64,000 nucleotides of DNA, from contig NC_088796.1 of NCBI RefSeq assembly GCF_011386835.1, forward strand, positions 67,097,468 through 67,161,467, in the 5' to 3' direction. The position numbers were made by a program, and so were the translations under genes. The stretch comes from Chrysemys picta bellii. Lineage: Eukaryota; Chordata; Testudines; Emydidae. Every line of letters begins with the position of its first letter. Within the stretch, counting starts at the first letter, position 1. Positions 22,788 through 36,063 of the stretch are shown here, one piece after another. A model generated the notes under the pieces. That model made no database searches and was not told the origin of the DNA. It was given only the letters and a program-made list of their open reading frames with translations.

Positions 22788-23357
22788 TGTAAGTAACATC
22801 TCTAGAGAGAAGTCCTGACTAATGTAAAAACTGGGAAGTGTTATGAGCTTCAAAGGACTATTTGAAACAATGTGAACTTTTAAAGTTAAGTGGGTTTCAC
22901 AGGAAATCTCTAGGGAGAAGTGTATGCAAATGTAAATCCTCCAGTTATGCAAAAACCCAGACTTTTGAAGCTATGCCCTAAGGAGAAACTCTCAGTCTAT
23001 GAATTACTTATGCCAGATCAAAGACCCAGGTTTTATAAAGGGGGGACCAAACTTTTCAGGAATGTGCTTCTTCTGAGCTAACAGCTGCTGTGAACTTGTG
23101 ACCATAGAAAAACCTCTTGGTGGGGTTTGAACCACTGTTCACATGCCAGAGGCCTTGTTAGGAGTTGGGGTGATTTCTGGCAAACTTATTAGCATGAATG
23201 TAGACTCTTTAATTGTTTTAAATATGTTTTCTATGTAATGCTTTTATCTTAAGAATAAATGTGCTTGCTTAGAAAGAGCTCTGTGGTAACTTTACTGTGG
23301 GCAGTTACACTGTTTATATCCTGAAGTGGAACATGAGGAATCTCACACTCCTTCACA
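22788..23357 (+). mobile_element. Candidate solo LTR
   Basis: Borders TG...CA, a TATA-like TTTTATAAAG at 23031-23040, and an AATAAA signal at 23254-23259 about 100 bp before the end give the layout of an LTR on the plus strand. The upstream part has a direct repeat (CATCTCTAGAGAGAAGT near 22797 and AAATCTCTAGGGAGAAGTG near 22903) as often seen in U3. No target-site duplication or internal coding found, so family and exact borders are uncertain. Confidence 0.5.
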
Positions 23358-24039
23358 GCTCTCAGTAAGAGTCAGCAGAAAGCATGATTCAGCTGCTTTT
23401 TAAAGGAAAAGCTTGTACACCATATATTCAGACATGTGCCAGATCCAGCAATAAAAAAACATTGCTTATTTCAGAAACCCATAATAAATACAGCAAACAG
23501 GATTTTGCTTCTATAGATTTTTTTTAAAACACAGTACCTACTGTACATCAGTTCAATTAATTCTGCAGTTTTTAAAGAGAAAATCTTTGTTCTTTTTGCA
23601 ATCAAAATATCAGTGTAATTCCCTTTAATGTACTAAAAGCAGACCCTTTAAACATTTATCACAGATTTGATATGGGTACATGTTAATTTACCTATAATAA
23701 TAAGAATGCATTTTTATATTTTCATGTTTTTGGCCAGCACAATTAATTAGGCAAGTAACCCTGTCTTCACAATAAAGCATCATTGTACATTAGCTTACAT
23801 CAGTTAAATTATCCTGTGCAATGATTTAAACAAATATAAACCTTCAGCAAATTAGAAAAAACAGTTCAAATATACATCGTGAAACAGAAAACACTCTTGA
23901 ACCACTACAAATTTTAACTCCTGAAATGTAATGGAATAATCCTGCTATTTAAGTCCAAAGTCTGAGAAGTGAATGTTAAAAAAGGAAAGTGCATTATGAA
24001 TGTGATGAAACGGACAATGCGAAAAACAGCAACTGGAAT
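23358..24039 (-). other. Intron spacer
   Basis: AT-rich sequence with no recognised repeat or exon. Confidence 0.4.
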
Positions 24040-24300
24040 TTCAATGGGAATGAACCCAATAAATGCAAAGTAATACACTGAGGAAAAAATAAGTCAAAAC
24101 AAAGGTATGAAATGTTAGGAAAATTTTGGAAAGCAGTAATGGCAGAACAGCATAACATTATAATATTTGACCAAAGATGGGTGGGCAACCAGAAAGAGAT
24201 TGACACATTTGGTGTGAATTCAGAGAAGAGCAATAAAAATGATTGTCTAGTGGGCTGACTTATCAAAAAGATGAAGATAAATAAATAGGTGTAGCTTGTC
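24040..24300 (+). mobile_element. CR1 LINE relic, plus strand
   Basis: Scattered CR1 landmarks in order: AATGCAAAGTAATACACTGAGG, then GGAAAATTTTGGAAAGCAGTAATGG, and AATTCAGAGAAGAGCAATAAAAATGATTG (the QRRATKMI thumb region). Heavily diverged. Confidence 0.5.
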
Positions 24301-24443
24301 TAAATGATTACTAATGAGGATTTAGGAGCCCAGATAGCTCGAGGTGTACAGCTATTTGATGGAGAGAGGGAGAAGGATGATCTTGTGGTTAAAGGCGCTG
24401 CAATAGGACTCAGGAAAACTGGCTTGTTTGACTTTGCGCAATT

Positions 24444-24713
24444 CACTTCAGTTTGTGGTGCGAGTGTGTGGGGTACAGGAGTCTGGTAGAGGGCAAATAT
24501 ACTGGTCACTGGATGAGTAGTTTTCTGTTCCAAGTGACCAGAGCAGGGGCTGCACTAGAGTAATCAGGAACCTGCTAGAACCAGTTAAGGCAGGCAGGCT
24601 AATTAGGACACCTGGAGCCAATTAAGAAGAAGCTTCTAGAATCAATTAAAGGAGGCTAATCAGGGCATCTGGGTTTTAAAAAGGAGCTCACTTCAGTTTG
24701 TGGTGCGAGTGTG
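24444..24713. repeat. 25-bp exact direct repeat, 245 bp apart
   Basis: CACTTCAGTTTGTGGTGCGAGTGTG occurs in full at 24444-24468 and 24689-24713; the string is broken here into CACTTCAGTTTG and TGGTGCGAGTGTG. The second copy lies just after the TATA-like box, where an LTR transcript would start. Confidence 0.9.
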
Positions 24714-25116
24714 AGGAGCTGGGAGCAAGAGGCGCAAGGAGCTGAGAGTCAGAGGGTGTGCTGCTGGAGGACTGAGGAGCACAAGTGTTATCAGACACCA
24801 GGAGGAAGGTCCTGTGGTGAGAATAAGGAAGGTGTTTGGAGGAGGCCATGGGGAAGTAGCCCAGAGAGTTGTAGCTGTCATGCAGCTGTTGCAGGAGGCA
24901 CTATAGACAACTGCAGTCCACAGGACCCTGGGCTGGAACCCGGAGTAGAGGGCGGGCCCGGGTTCCCCCCAAACCTCCCAATTGACCTGGACTGTGGGTT
25001 CTTCTAGAGGGGAAGGTCTCTGGGCTGTTCCCCAACCCACATGGTGAATCTCTGAGGCAAGAAAATCTGCCAATAAGCGCAGGACCCACCAAGATAGTGG
25101 AGGAACTTTGTCACAC
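24525..25116 (+). mobile_element. LTR-like dispersed repeat of turtle type
   Basis: The block runs from about GTGACCAGAGCAGGGGCTGCAC to AACTTTGTCACA. It contains tandem-like CTAATTAGGACACCTGGAGCC / CTAATCAGGGCATCTGGG repeats, a TATA-like TTTTAAAA at 24674-24681, then a purine-rich leader (GAGCTGGGAGCAAGAGGCGC). I recognise the text as a repeat common in turtle genomes and read it as a Ty3/gypsy-type or ERV-type LTR, but I cannot fix the class. Borders approximate; the minus-strand frame 24693-25073 is not a gene. Confidence 0.55.
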
Positions 25117-28100
25117 TACACTATAAAAAACATTTGAAATGTGCCATAGTGAACAAGTTGGCAAAGGTAGGGCAATGTGCTATAATTAACAGAGAAATCT
25201 TTTCCATCGCTAATTTTGATGACTTCATAAATGCTATAAAAACTATAAACATATGAAGTATTTATTTAAGAAACCAAATATTCTGAAAAATAGTGTTCAG
25301 AATAAGTTTTTATTAGAAAGCAACCATATTTAACAGAAAATAAACCTAATCATGCATGTATAGTACCAGAGGCTTCATGCAGCCCACTATATTGATGCAT
25401 GCTCAGAAGACCATTCCTATTAATATTATAACAGGTGAATGTATAGACTTCTTGTCCCACCCACACCCATTTCATTTTCTGCTCCTTCAAGCAAGATCTG
25501 GCAATCTTCATAAGGAGTGCTGTTGCTTCATGAATTAAAGCAATCTTTGCTACTTTGAGGAAAGAGTTTTGAGAGTTTGACTCCCCGTTAGGGTATTTTT
25601 TATTTTACTTTTATTTTTAATCTTTTATTTGCCAGGGAGAGGACTGCAACCCCCATGCAGCCACAGACAGTTCAGGAAGTATAGGGATGCTAGTGGCTGC
25701 ATACAAACAGGAGCAAGAATAATTGCAGAAATAACTGCTCTGATAGTATTCATCTAGCTAGTTTACGCATCCATGAAAGTAGGTGCAAGGAATTAAATGT
25801 TCCATAATTTTACTCAAAGAAAGCATGAGGAACATCTCTGATGTTGGATCTGTTTTATAAGTTAACATGGGAACAAATATTTGTAAGAAATTGTTAAAAT
25901 ATTTGATATTAGTAAAGTTAAAAAACCTGTAAATCACAAACAATCTGGACTTTACAAAATTTTAATTTCCCTTTCAATTACTATAGAAACATTATAAAGC
26001 CCCTCACAGGTTCTGGACTAAATGTTAGAATGGCTGACATTCACAATTAGTGTAAACTTTCCCACTCTTACAGAAAGCAGTATACTCCCAATGTTGGAGT
26101 TTCTGCGAGGGTTAGTGGGTTATAGTAAAAAGATTGGTTATAATATGACACATCAAGGATTGTCTAAGTGTAGATAAATCCAAGACTTAGGTTTGTTTTG
26201 CTTCGTGTAATTATGATTCGAGAAACAACAAAATTCTCCATTACATACCTCAGTTTTACTGTCACACCAAAATAGATTTTTAAAACTTTCCAAAACAAAA
26301 ACCACCAGTGTTAGTTCTGATCAGTTTATCTAAATTGTTAACATAAAAAAAAAACAGAAAGCAAGAGGGAACCAGTGACCAAACTGTGACTCTTCAGTCA
26401 CAATTCTGTTTATGTTCTGCTTCTGGGGCAACACAACTACGTACTGCCCCTTACACAGGGCTGATTGCAAGGTGGTAATCTTGTCCTAAAAGTACACTAG
26501 TTAATTCAATGCTTTCCCTTCATATTTATCATAATCAAATAATTTCATTTAAAAAGCACTCCCATTTGTTGTAGAGATGCTAAAATAAATAAAATAATAA
26601 AACAGCTATAAATTATTGAATATCATATACACTTATGAGTAATTAAATACATACTACTAAACTGGCAAAACTAATAAAATAATCGCCAGTAAAGTTGAAA
26701 GTGTGGTAAACTTTTCCGGGGATACAATACTAAGCAAATCTAAGGTAATAAACAAACATATCTGAAATGGATGCCAGTGTGTAGAATCCAATAATCTGAA
26801 TTGAAACAGCATTATATAAAAATAAATGGTACCACTAGTAGTTCAAGAGAAATATGTAAATCTACACTGGGCTTTTATGTTACCGTTATGATATAAATCA
26901 ACTTGAAACATTCAATAGTTCAGTTCTCTATTCTGCCACCAGAAAAATTATTCAGACCCCTGACTTGTTAACCATTACCACAAATCTCAAAACACAGCAG
27001 TAGAAAATCTACAATTCCATTCTTCCGATATATCCTTTGCACACTGCTGGCTAAGCCTTGGGACTCAGAAGTTGTCCCAGTGCATGTTGGTGTGAATTAT
27101 TGGGGGAAAGCGCCACATAAAAAGCTAGAGGACAGATGGGGAAGAAAATTAGATATACTAAAATACAACTATTTCTAGAGATCTGAGTTCACCAATATGT
27201 ACAAGGTTCCATATCAGCAGATTACACAATTGCACTCAAAACACTACTAATATTTTAAATGAAATTCAATATCAACAACAGAAACAAGAAGAAAAATTGA
27301 ATATAAAATCCTACACAGTGAGAGTTAGGAATTCTTAATGTTCAAATTGTCACCTTAGAGACACGTCTTGATCATTTATGCAAAGGATTTATTAAGGAAT
27401 AAGGAGGAAATGCAAGCAAGCATGGTGTAAGGGAAGAGACTGAATGTCTTTTTAGATGTCATTTTAAAAACGGCTTGCACTGAAACATGGGAGTGGATTA
27501 AATTAGGGTCAAGTGTTGGACATGATGGAACTTCTGAAAAATGGGCAATGTAATCTTAGATGTTCATCCTAAATGTCTTGCTGCTGTTAAAAATTTTCAA
27601 AGAGAAAATTGGTGGTAATGTATTACTTGGTCATCAATCAATTATTCAATATGCAAGAACTAACATGAACTGTTTTAAATCACTTAAAGTGCACCAACTG
27701 CAGAAGCAAAAAAAAAAAAATTGTGCTCACACTTACCAATTAAAGGAATTTAAAGTTGGGCTTCTAAAAAGATTGCAATTTTGGCACAAAAGGGTGGTAA
27801 ACAATCTATGGACATATAACTAATTTGATCCTGCTGAATCTTCTCTAAAACAATTATCTTTGGACAAATGTATCATAGTATGGACGTGTTTAAAAAAAAA
27901 AAAGCAAATATTGTCATTAAAATTATGTGGATTAGAAGGAAATCAACAAAACTTCGTAGATTGAATCAATGAGTGCAATACAGGATTTCAACCAAACAGA
28001 AAAAAATAATTTTTCGCAGTGGAACTGAGTAATTTGGAGGGTTGGTAGTAGGTTATGGAGTTGTTCTCCACTAGATTACCAGCCTGAAACAATTTTATTT

Positions 28101-28384
28101 AATAGTGACCGAAAGTTGCTACCATCTGATCTTGTTTGATGTATGTAATCAAAGTTAGTGAAATCAATCTTCTCCATATTGCTGATACTATTACCTGTCA
28201 CAACTGTTACATTCTTGTGCAGTAATGAGGCTTCTAGACAGAGACTTAGACCTTTAGACTCTCTTACAAAGTTGTTGAAACCATTCAAAAAAACTTTGAA
28301 AATTATGAAAGCATTTTATTGCCAGTAGGTTCTGAAACACAGCAATATTTTGATATTGAAAATCTTCCACAAAATTTTTTATCC
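25117..28384 (-). other. Intron, AT-rich, no recognised elements
   Basis: No exon or named repeat. Poly-A runs lie at 27708-27720 and about 27890-27903. Open frames (for example 27560-27823) are short and lack domains. Confidence 0.45.
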
Positions 28385-28518
28385 ACATGAGGCGGGATGG
28401 TCAATGAGCCCAAGCATCTACACCACAATTTTATTGCCCCGCAGTCCAAGCCTGTGAGCTCGAGTCAACAGACACAGGCCTGACACCAGTGTTTAACTGC
28501 AGTGTAGACATACCCTAT
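28385..28518. mobile_element. MITE relic ending in TGTAGACATACC
   Basis: GAGCCCAAGCATCTACACC, AGCCTGTGAGCTCGAGTCAAC and CTGCAGTGTAGACATACCCTA match one half of a palindromic non-autonomous element that I know from turtle genomes. The other half is missing. Confidence 0.5.
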
Positions 28519-28859
28519 GAGGCTTAAAACCTCTAAACCCTTAAGAACCTTAAATCCTAAACAACCATAGAAATATCTTTTTATTCCTCAGCTTGGAGCT
28601 GAGCTATATTACAAGTAGTAATTGTCTAGAACTTTGTACTATAACTGTTCTATGGATAGAGGACTTCAGTCTTCAGTGATGTCAAGTAGGCACCCACTTT
28701 TCACAAGAATACTAGATTGTGAATTTGACTAGTGAATAACGGACACACGCCCTCAATGGGAATGATAGCAAGAATTATATCTCCTCTGGTTTCTTTCCCT
28801 ACCAAATTAACATCCCTTCGGTCTTCTATAGTCTAAGCCTTAGCCAGCTAATTCCCACT
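28519..28859 (-). other. Intron spacer
   Basis: AT-rich, nothing recognised. Confidence 0.4.
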
Positions 28860-29110
28860 CATGCCCAAATCTCACCCAGACATCAAATAAGACTGGGTCA
28901 GATAAAATGGAGAGGTAAAGCCTTGTGTCATCATAGTATTGAAAAACCATAGCCCAGTCTCCAGACTAATCCACTCAAAAACTCTCTATACACGTTAAAC
29001 AAGAGGGGTGATGGAATGGAACCCTGCAGAATTCCATGCGATAGCAGCCTCAGGGAGGAGGAGCAGTTTCCCACTACTAATCTTGGAAAACAATCCACCA
29101 AAAAGAAACT
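28860..29110 (+). mobile_element. LINE-type relic (unclassified)
   Basis: ATACACGTTAAACAAGAGGGGTG, GGAACCCTGCAGAATTCCA and GGAGGAGCAGTTTCCCACTAC resemble a LINE segment known from reptiles, possibly from the same family as 13960-14180. Strongly decayed. Confidence 0.3.
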
Positions 29111-29229
29111 GAGGCATCTTTTGGTTCAAAAGTCTTTGCATTAGAAGGCTCTCTCATGTCAGGTTTAAAGGTGGCATAATGAGAGCTCTGTTCATGGGAA
29201 AACAGCTTTCAGAACTGATGAACCTAGAT

Positions 29230-29357
29230 CAGTAGTTTTCAACCTGTGGTCCACGGACCCCTGGGGTCTGCAGACTATATCTAAGATTTCCAAAAGGGTC
29301 CACACCTACATTTGAAATTTTTTAGGGGTCCACATTAGAAAAGGTAGAAAACCACTG
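29230..29357. mobile_element. Short hAT-type MITE, 128 bp
   Basis: Starts CAGTAGTTTTCAACCTGTGG and ends GGTAGAAAACCACTG, an inverted pair of the CAGTGGTTTTCAACC type. The core repeats GGGGTCC / GGGTCCAC. Flanks ACCTAGAT (29222-29229) and ACCTAACT (29358-29365) agree at 6 of 8 positions, a decayed 8-bp target-site duplication. Confidence 0.88.
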
Positions 29358-29365
29358 ACCTAACT

Positions 29366-31282
29366 ACTACATGAACTTCCTTAACTACACAATGGTTGTT
29401 CTTTACCCTAAGTGGCACTTCAGTACATCCACCTACTTCTAAATATATCATGTGGCTGTTTCTGAGCTGACATTCAGTCAGCTAAGGAGGAATTTTAAGT
29501 GGGATTTTGCAATCTGAAGAGTATATCTGTCTGGTTGACAGTCTTGCAATGAAGCTCTGCCTGGAGAAGAGAAAATGCCCACTGGGATGAAAAATTCCTA
29601 GCTCCAGCCAAACAAAAACTGGGGAGCGGCATATTGACTTCCCCTGGGTACATAATACCTCCCAATATATCAATCTGAAGTGGGAGCAGGAGACAGAAGA
29701 AAAGCTTTATATTCCATTATCACTCTTCCGAGCCATTCAGTGTCCTCTCTCCAACCTTTTTTATTTTTTTGTATTTTAAGTTTAGTAACTCAAAGCATCC
29801 ATGTTTTCTCATCCAGACTTTTTTTGTAGGTGATTTATCTACAATGTAAGATAATTGTTTTTAATATCCCATTCCCCCTCCTACCAAAAATGTTTTTCAA
29901 CTTACATAATATGAGGAGTTAATTTAATATGGTTTAAGTATGCTCTTGAAATGGGAAGCAGATAAAGGAATCACAGAAATGCTTTACTCTAAATCATTAT
30001 GGAATCTGTCATCAATATAATCTTGAACATTATTATATACTATAGTGCTGCACATAAGGTCCTATTTGGTTAACAAATAAAAGAAAAATATCTTGTGGTA
30101 TTATCAAATTAATTAAGCCTTTATGCCCATATTGCTAAGGCTCAAAATGTATGTGATCTTCCCTTTCCCTCTCTTCACGAAAATACAATCTTTGTTGGCA
30201 AACTCTGGGTAATTCTTTCTAATTTATCTCCTCAAAAGAAATGTCTCAATGCAGTGTTTCCTAAATTTTTCAAGAAACTGTACAAGATTATGAGTCTGAT
30301 CCAATGCTGACTGAAATCAATGGAAAGGCTTTCAGATGACCTCTGTTCGTTTATGGGTAAAACCCCATAAATCACAGAGATTGTCCCAGAGGGGCTCAGC
30401 TCCTCTTTAAAGTTATGGCATGAAGAGGAAATCTAGAGTAGCAGTCACAAAAGCTGAACCAGTACTAGCACATCTACCAGTGGTTGCAAACCACTGTTTT
30501 AATGCTCTGTTTAATGTTACAAGGCTTTAGTCAAATCCTACTTGGCCACAGCCAAGACTAAGAAAAGAGTGTGCAATTTAACAAAGAGAATATTTTCAAA
30601 ATTAGGACATTCAGTAAAATATATTTCAGCAAGGGGATTATGCATTTCCTACTTTTGACATGAAATACTTTGCTACTTTGTCTTTAAGGACAGGGAATGT
30701 GGTAACAAAACAGCACCCACAGAACAAATCAGCATCAATTGCTACCATTGTTGTTGGGCTTAGATTTGTAAGCGAATTTAATGTTTGGAAAAAGTTCCAC
30801 ATTGAGAGGCCTGCACACTTTTGTTCTCTCAGAATGAATGCATTGGCAGACTAAGACTTCCCATATTGCTTTAGAGTAGAGATTGGGAGAGTAGTTCAGT
30901 CTTCATGGCCCACTCAGTCCTTGGTCTCTGTTGCGGCTACAGACAAAGGTTCCAATTAGCTTTGGATGGGAAGGTGGTCTTGTGATGTGGGCATCTGCCC
31001 ATTAGGAACTGGAATGAGACCACCAATTCCTTTAATATAGTCCATCCGAGAGTTGTTAGAAAACTGCTAAATGAGTTGGGTTAGTTAATTATATATATTG
31101 AATAATGTTAGAGAAATGAATATTATTATATATAGTATTATAAGAATATATAAAGGAATTTTTGCTTTTGCATCTCTTTTAGAACATTTCAGAACTCAGC
31201 TGAAGAGTTTCAGGGTTGGCTCTCTTATTTGTAAACTCTTTGGTCAGTTTAAATAGCAGAGTGAAGCAGAGTACTAAGAGGG
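29366..31282 (-). other. Intron spacer
   Basis: AT-rich, no recognised repeat or exon. Open frames at 29482-29673 and 30660-30854 lack domains. Confidence 0.4.
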
Positions 31283-32468
<1,186 letters not shown>

Positions 32469-32636
32469 AATATAAAATATAAACACATAACAAATCATGC
32501 ATAAGATGGAAATAACAAACAACATAATTCAGTTTCATTATTTGCAAAACTTTTGAAAAAATCATGGAAGCACATAAAGGTTGTGCAGGGCATCAATTAT
32601 TAAATGACTAAATAGATAGGTAAGTGAGAACATAAC
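32469..32636 (-). other. Intron spacer
   Basis: AT-rich, nothing recognised. Confidence 0.4.
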
Positions 32637-33005
32637 CTACGAGTATTGGGAACTAATATATACTAAATTAAAGAAGTATGCAATAGTTTTGTGTGCAACC
32701 AGACATCCTCCTATATTTTCCAAGCCATTTTTTCCCATTAATGTTGTAGTAGAGAGCTCACTAAGCCAGTCTATGTATGAGGGAGGAATTACAAATTTCC
32801 ATTTTTTAAAAATAATTCTTTTGGCTACTGGAATAGTTACTGCAATGCATTTAAGTGGTAATACCAAGTCATCTAGCACTCCTAAAATACACAAGCATGG
32901 AGATGGAAAAATAGTGACACTAAGTTTTTGAGAGAGCAATGAATATGTTTTTTCAGACCACATGCTGCTTCTTTTTTTTTTTTGACAAATACACAGGATG
33001 TGCAA
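32637..33005 (-). pseudogene. L1/Tx1-like LINE ORF2 C-terminal relic
   Basis: The minus strand holds a 122-codon frame. Its centre reads LGVLDDLVLPLKCIAVTIPV then AKRIIFKKWKFVIPPSYIDW and LSEL; the K-x-I..-W-K-x-x-x-P-P-S-x-x-x-W-L pattern is characteristic of the C-terminus of L1/Tx1-clade ORF2 proteins. No RT motifs or endonuclease are nearby, so it is a short 3' fragment. Family assignment is from the motif only and is moderately uncertain. Confidence 0.5.
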
Positions 33006-33433
33006 AAGTTTAGCATGTGGCTGTTTGTATTTCTAACATTCGCTGGGCATTGCCCATCTAGAGAAACAAATGTTCCGTAGTCAAGTAGTACCTGTTAAAT
33101 ATCTTGCTCTGGAACAATCACAAGGATAAAGAGTATCTGATGTATCTTTACATTAAGCCAGATAGCCTTACTATCTCAACTGAAACGTGGAAGGGGGTAT
33201 AAGTTCTTTTTCACATTTTTCTTTGAGACTGAGATTGAGAGGGTGCTGCAAAGCATTAATTCACCTATAACCTATTCCTACAAAGCGACTTTCCCCCCAT
33301 ATTTCTTAACGTGTTCTTCTAGAGGTCAGAGAGTTGAAACAAAGCAATTGTCTCCTCGCCTTGCATGAATCCTTGAGCATAGCCTCTGAAAGAAGGAACT
33401 GTGAGACAGTGGCAGCTGGTATTAGTTCCACAT
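33006..33433 (-). other. Intron spacer
   Basis: No recognised element. Confidence 0.4.
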
Positions 33434-34404
33434 TACTCCTGGGGGAATTCTGCACCACTGCACAATGCAGAATTTGTACAGAATTAATGTTCTGTGCAGA
33501 ATTTTGTGTTTCCCTGAAGAACTGAGGATGCAGAGCTGCTGGCCACCACGCTGTGAAGAGCCCAGCTTTCCAGCTCACAGTGAGCGGAGCACCCAGCCTG
33601 GTGGGGGATGGAGGCTCTGCACGCTCTGGCTGGCAGGCTTGATCCTCATCCACCCAGGGACAGGAGCGGGTGTGGGAAACACGGCTCTGGTAAATGGTGA
33701 GGAAGGGCAGGGCAGCACCACACCTTGTCCCCTGGCAGGACAGTAAAGAAGCTGTGGAGAGGGGATGCAGGTGTCTGGGCCAGAAGTGCCCCATGGCTGG
33801 GTTCTGGGGGGAGGAGGGTGCAGGTGTCTTAGCTGGGGGTAGCCCATGGCTGGGCTCTGGGAGGACAAGGTGCAGGTGTCTGGACAGGGGAGTGCTCTGT
33901 GGCTGGGCTCTGATGGGAGGGGAGTGTAGATGTTTGGGCTCTGGGGGTGCCCCGCAGACGGAGTCTGGGGGTGGTGGACTGCAGGTGTCTGGGCTCTGGG
34001 GTGCCCTGCGGCTGGGATCTGGGGGGAGGAGGAACAGATGTCTGGACTGGGGAGTGCCCAATAGCTGGGCTCTGGAGTGTGTGTCTCGGCTGGGGAGTGT
34101 TCTGTGGCTGAGCTCTGGTGGGAGAAGGGTGCAGATGTTTGGGCCCTGGGGGGCCCCATGCAGCCCCCTCAAGTACCCCTGAACTGGAACTGAGCTTTTG
34201 TAGGGGTTTCTTTAACTCTATACTCCTTGGGATTGTGTCTGTATTATTGATATACTTGTTGACAGGTACTTTGAAATAAATTACCCAAATAACGTAAGCT
34301 AGAGTGTTATTTTGACCAAAAAAAAGAGCAGATTTTTGCAGAATTTTAAAATATTGTGCACAGAATTTTTTATTTTTTTTTGGCACAGAATTCTCCCAGG
34401 AGTA
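33434..34404. mobile_element. TIR element copy 1 (TACTCCTGGGGGAATTCTGC family)
   Basis: The left end TACTCCTGGGGGAATTCTGC faces a right end whose complement is TACTCCTGGGAGAATTCTG, about 20 bp of terminal inverted repeat. Inside the ends lie iterated CAGAATT motifs, and before the right end TTGACAGGTACTTTGAAAT and TGTTATTTTGACC, shared with copy 2 (44857-45986) and partly copy 3 (46571-46826). No transposase is encoded; the centre is a minisatellite. No clear target-site duplication here. Superfamily unknown. Confidence 0.82.
33745..34170 (+). repeat. Minisatellite, about 53-bp unit, inside TIR copy 1
   Basis: Units begin GCTGGGCTCTGG and contain GTGCAGGTGTCTGG; about seven to eight diverged repeats. 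They create long open frames on both strands (for example minus 33306-34172) that are repeat artefacts. Confidence 0.85.
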
Positions 34405-36063
34405 ACCAAAGGAGGCCAGTCTATCATCTTGCATAATATACTTAATTTTCATTAATCCTTTTTCTATCCAAATTGTCTTAAGTTCGGAGTTGGCCTTGAC
34501 CCTGAGGCACAGGTTATCCCACAATGGTATGAAAAATGAGGGAGTTCATTATTGTCTTGTATTTTTTTCTTTTTTCCTAAATCAGCGTTCCAGGAAACAG
34601 TCATTACTACTTATTTGTGGCTGCACAGATCATCATCTATGATTCTATTAAGTGTCATATTCTGGTGTCTCTCATATATTGAAAATTTCTCACCTTTGAT
34701 AATGATTTAAATTAAGTAATAAGGTGATAAGCGAGTATAAGAAGAACAAAGCTTAAGAAGGTCAGTGGTTTCTGATAAATATTAGAAAGTTTGCATTTTT
34801 CTTCAAAGCTTAATTTTTACTTGAAAAATAGAATACTTCCTTTCCTTCCCCTTACATGGCTTCCCTCATAGACTTCTTAGCAACATGAAGCCCATGACAA
34901 GAGCACGGTGTCTTTTAAAGCACCTGTACCACAGCAAATAATGTTGCAAGGCCCAACAGCTCTAGCAGCCTCTTTGCTAGGACCCTACTGCCCCATAAAT
35001 CAAATTATACATACTCCTTCTTAAGAATGTCCCAAAATGCACTGCGTTATAGTATGTGCCAAGTTTCCAGTCAGATGCACCTCGGGTCTAGAGAGAATAA
35101 ACTGGGGCTGGGGAAGAGAGATTTGGCATTTTCACGTAATAAATCGACTTTAGAACAGACAGAATCACATCAAAGAAAACTCTGTACAATATTTTATCTA
35201 ATCATACTATTATTTTTACATATACTTCTAATTACTTTTCTCTCAAAATGGGGCCACAGCCCTATGCCTTCCTTTTTCTATAATGCAAAAGGGGACACAG
35301 ATGCAAAGACATTTTGTAAATTTTATCAAATGAATTTTAACATTCACAAGCTCTCAACAACGTATCTTCAAATATATTATAGGTAGCACAATAAGAAATG
35401 CATTACTTTTTCATCAATTATTGCAGTGGTTATCAAAACAAACTTAAGAAATAAGCTACCATTTGCTGTGCTCCTTCCCATTGCATTTGTTCCTATTCTA
35501 GATCATACACTTAGTGGCATAAATGTATAGCAGCTTATTAATATGACATATTACATTAGTTTACCTTTTAAACAAAGGATTGTCTTTACATTTCTGACAG
35601 TTCTATTTTTCTTGGAATGGATAACTGGAATAAATTCAGATATTCAGCATTTAATTTTACAAGTAACTTCTTTGTGTTTTTAATAGATTAAGTGTCTGCA
35701 AAAACTTATATTATTTGAATTAATGAAGGATAGTTTAAACCTATGGATATATTCCAGGACTCTCAGTTCCAATTTAAGTAAGTACTCACAATATCAATGT
35801 AATGTTCAGGTTTGTTAAATGTTTGTTGTTTTAAAGATGTTTTAGCAAAAGTATAGTGTAATTGAAATAGTGGTCTCTCTGGGTGCTCAGATAAGTTAAA
35901 GCTTTGTGCTCGTACATGACCTCTGAAAATTAGGCTGTGATCAAAAACAAAAAAGTAGCTATCATTCTCAAGAAATAAAAATGCATACATTTGAAAGAAG
36001 TAAAATTAAAATATACAGACCTTTCCTTTTGCAAACAAACAAACAATACCACGGCTCCCTCAT
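34405..36063 (-). other. Intron spacer
   Basis: AT-rich. No exon or named repeat seen. Confidence 0.4.

Noticed and set aside
4030..31080. Similarity of GGAACTGGACTGAGACCAAC near 4160 to GGAACTGGAATGAGACCACC near 31005 as a shared element
   Set aside because: Only about 20 bases agree and the flanks do not align clearly; too little to call.
33306..34524. Open frames of 162-288 codons (both strands)
   Set aside because: They follow the 53-bp minisatellite of TIR copy 1; repeats without domains, overlapping in several frames.
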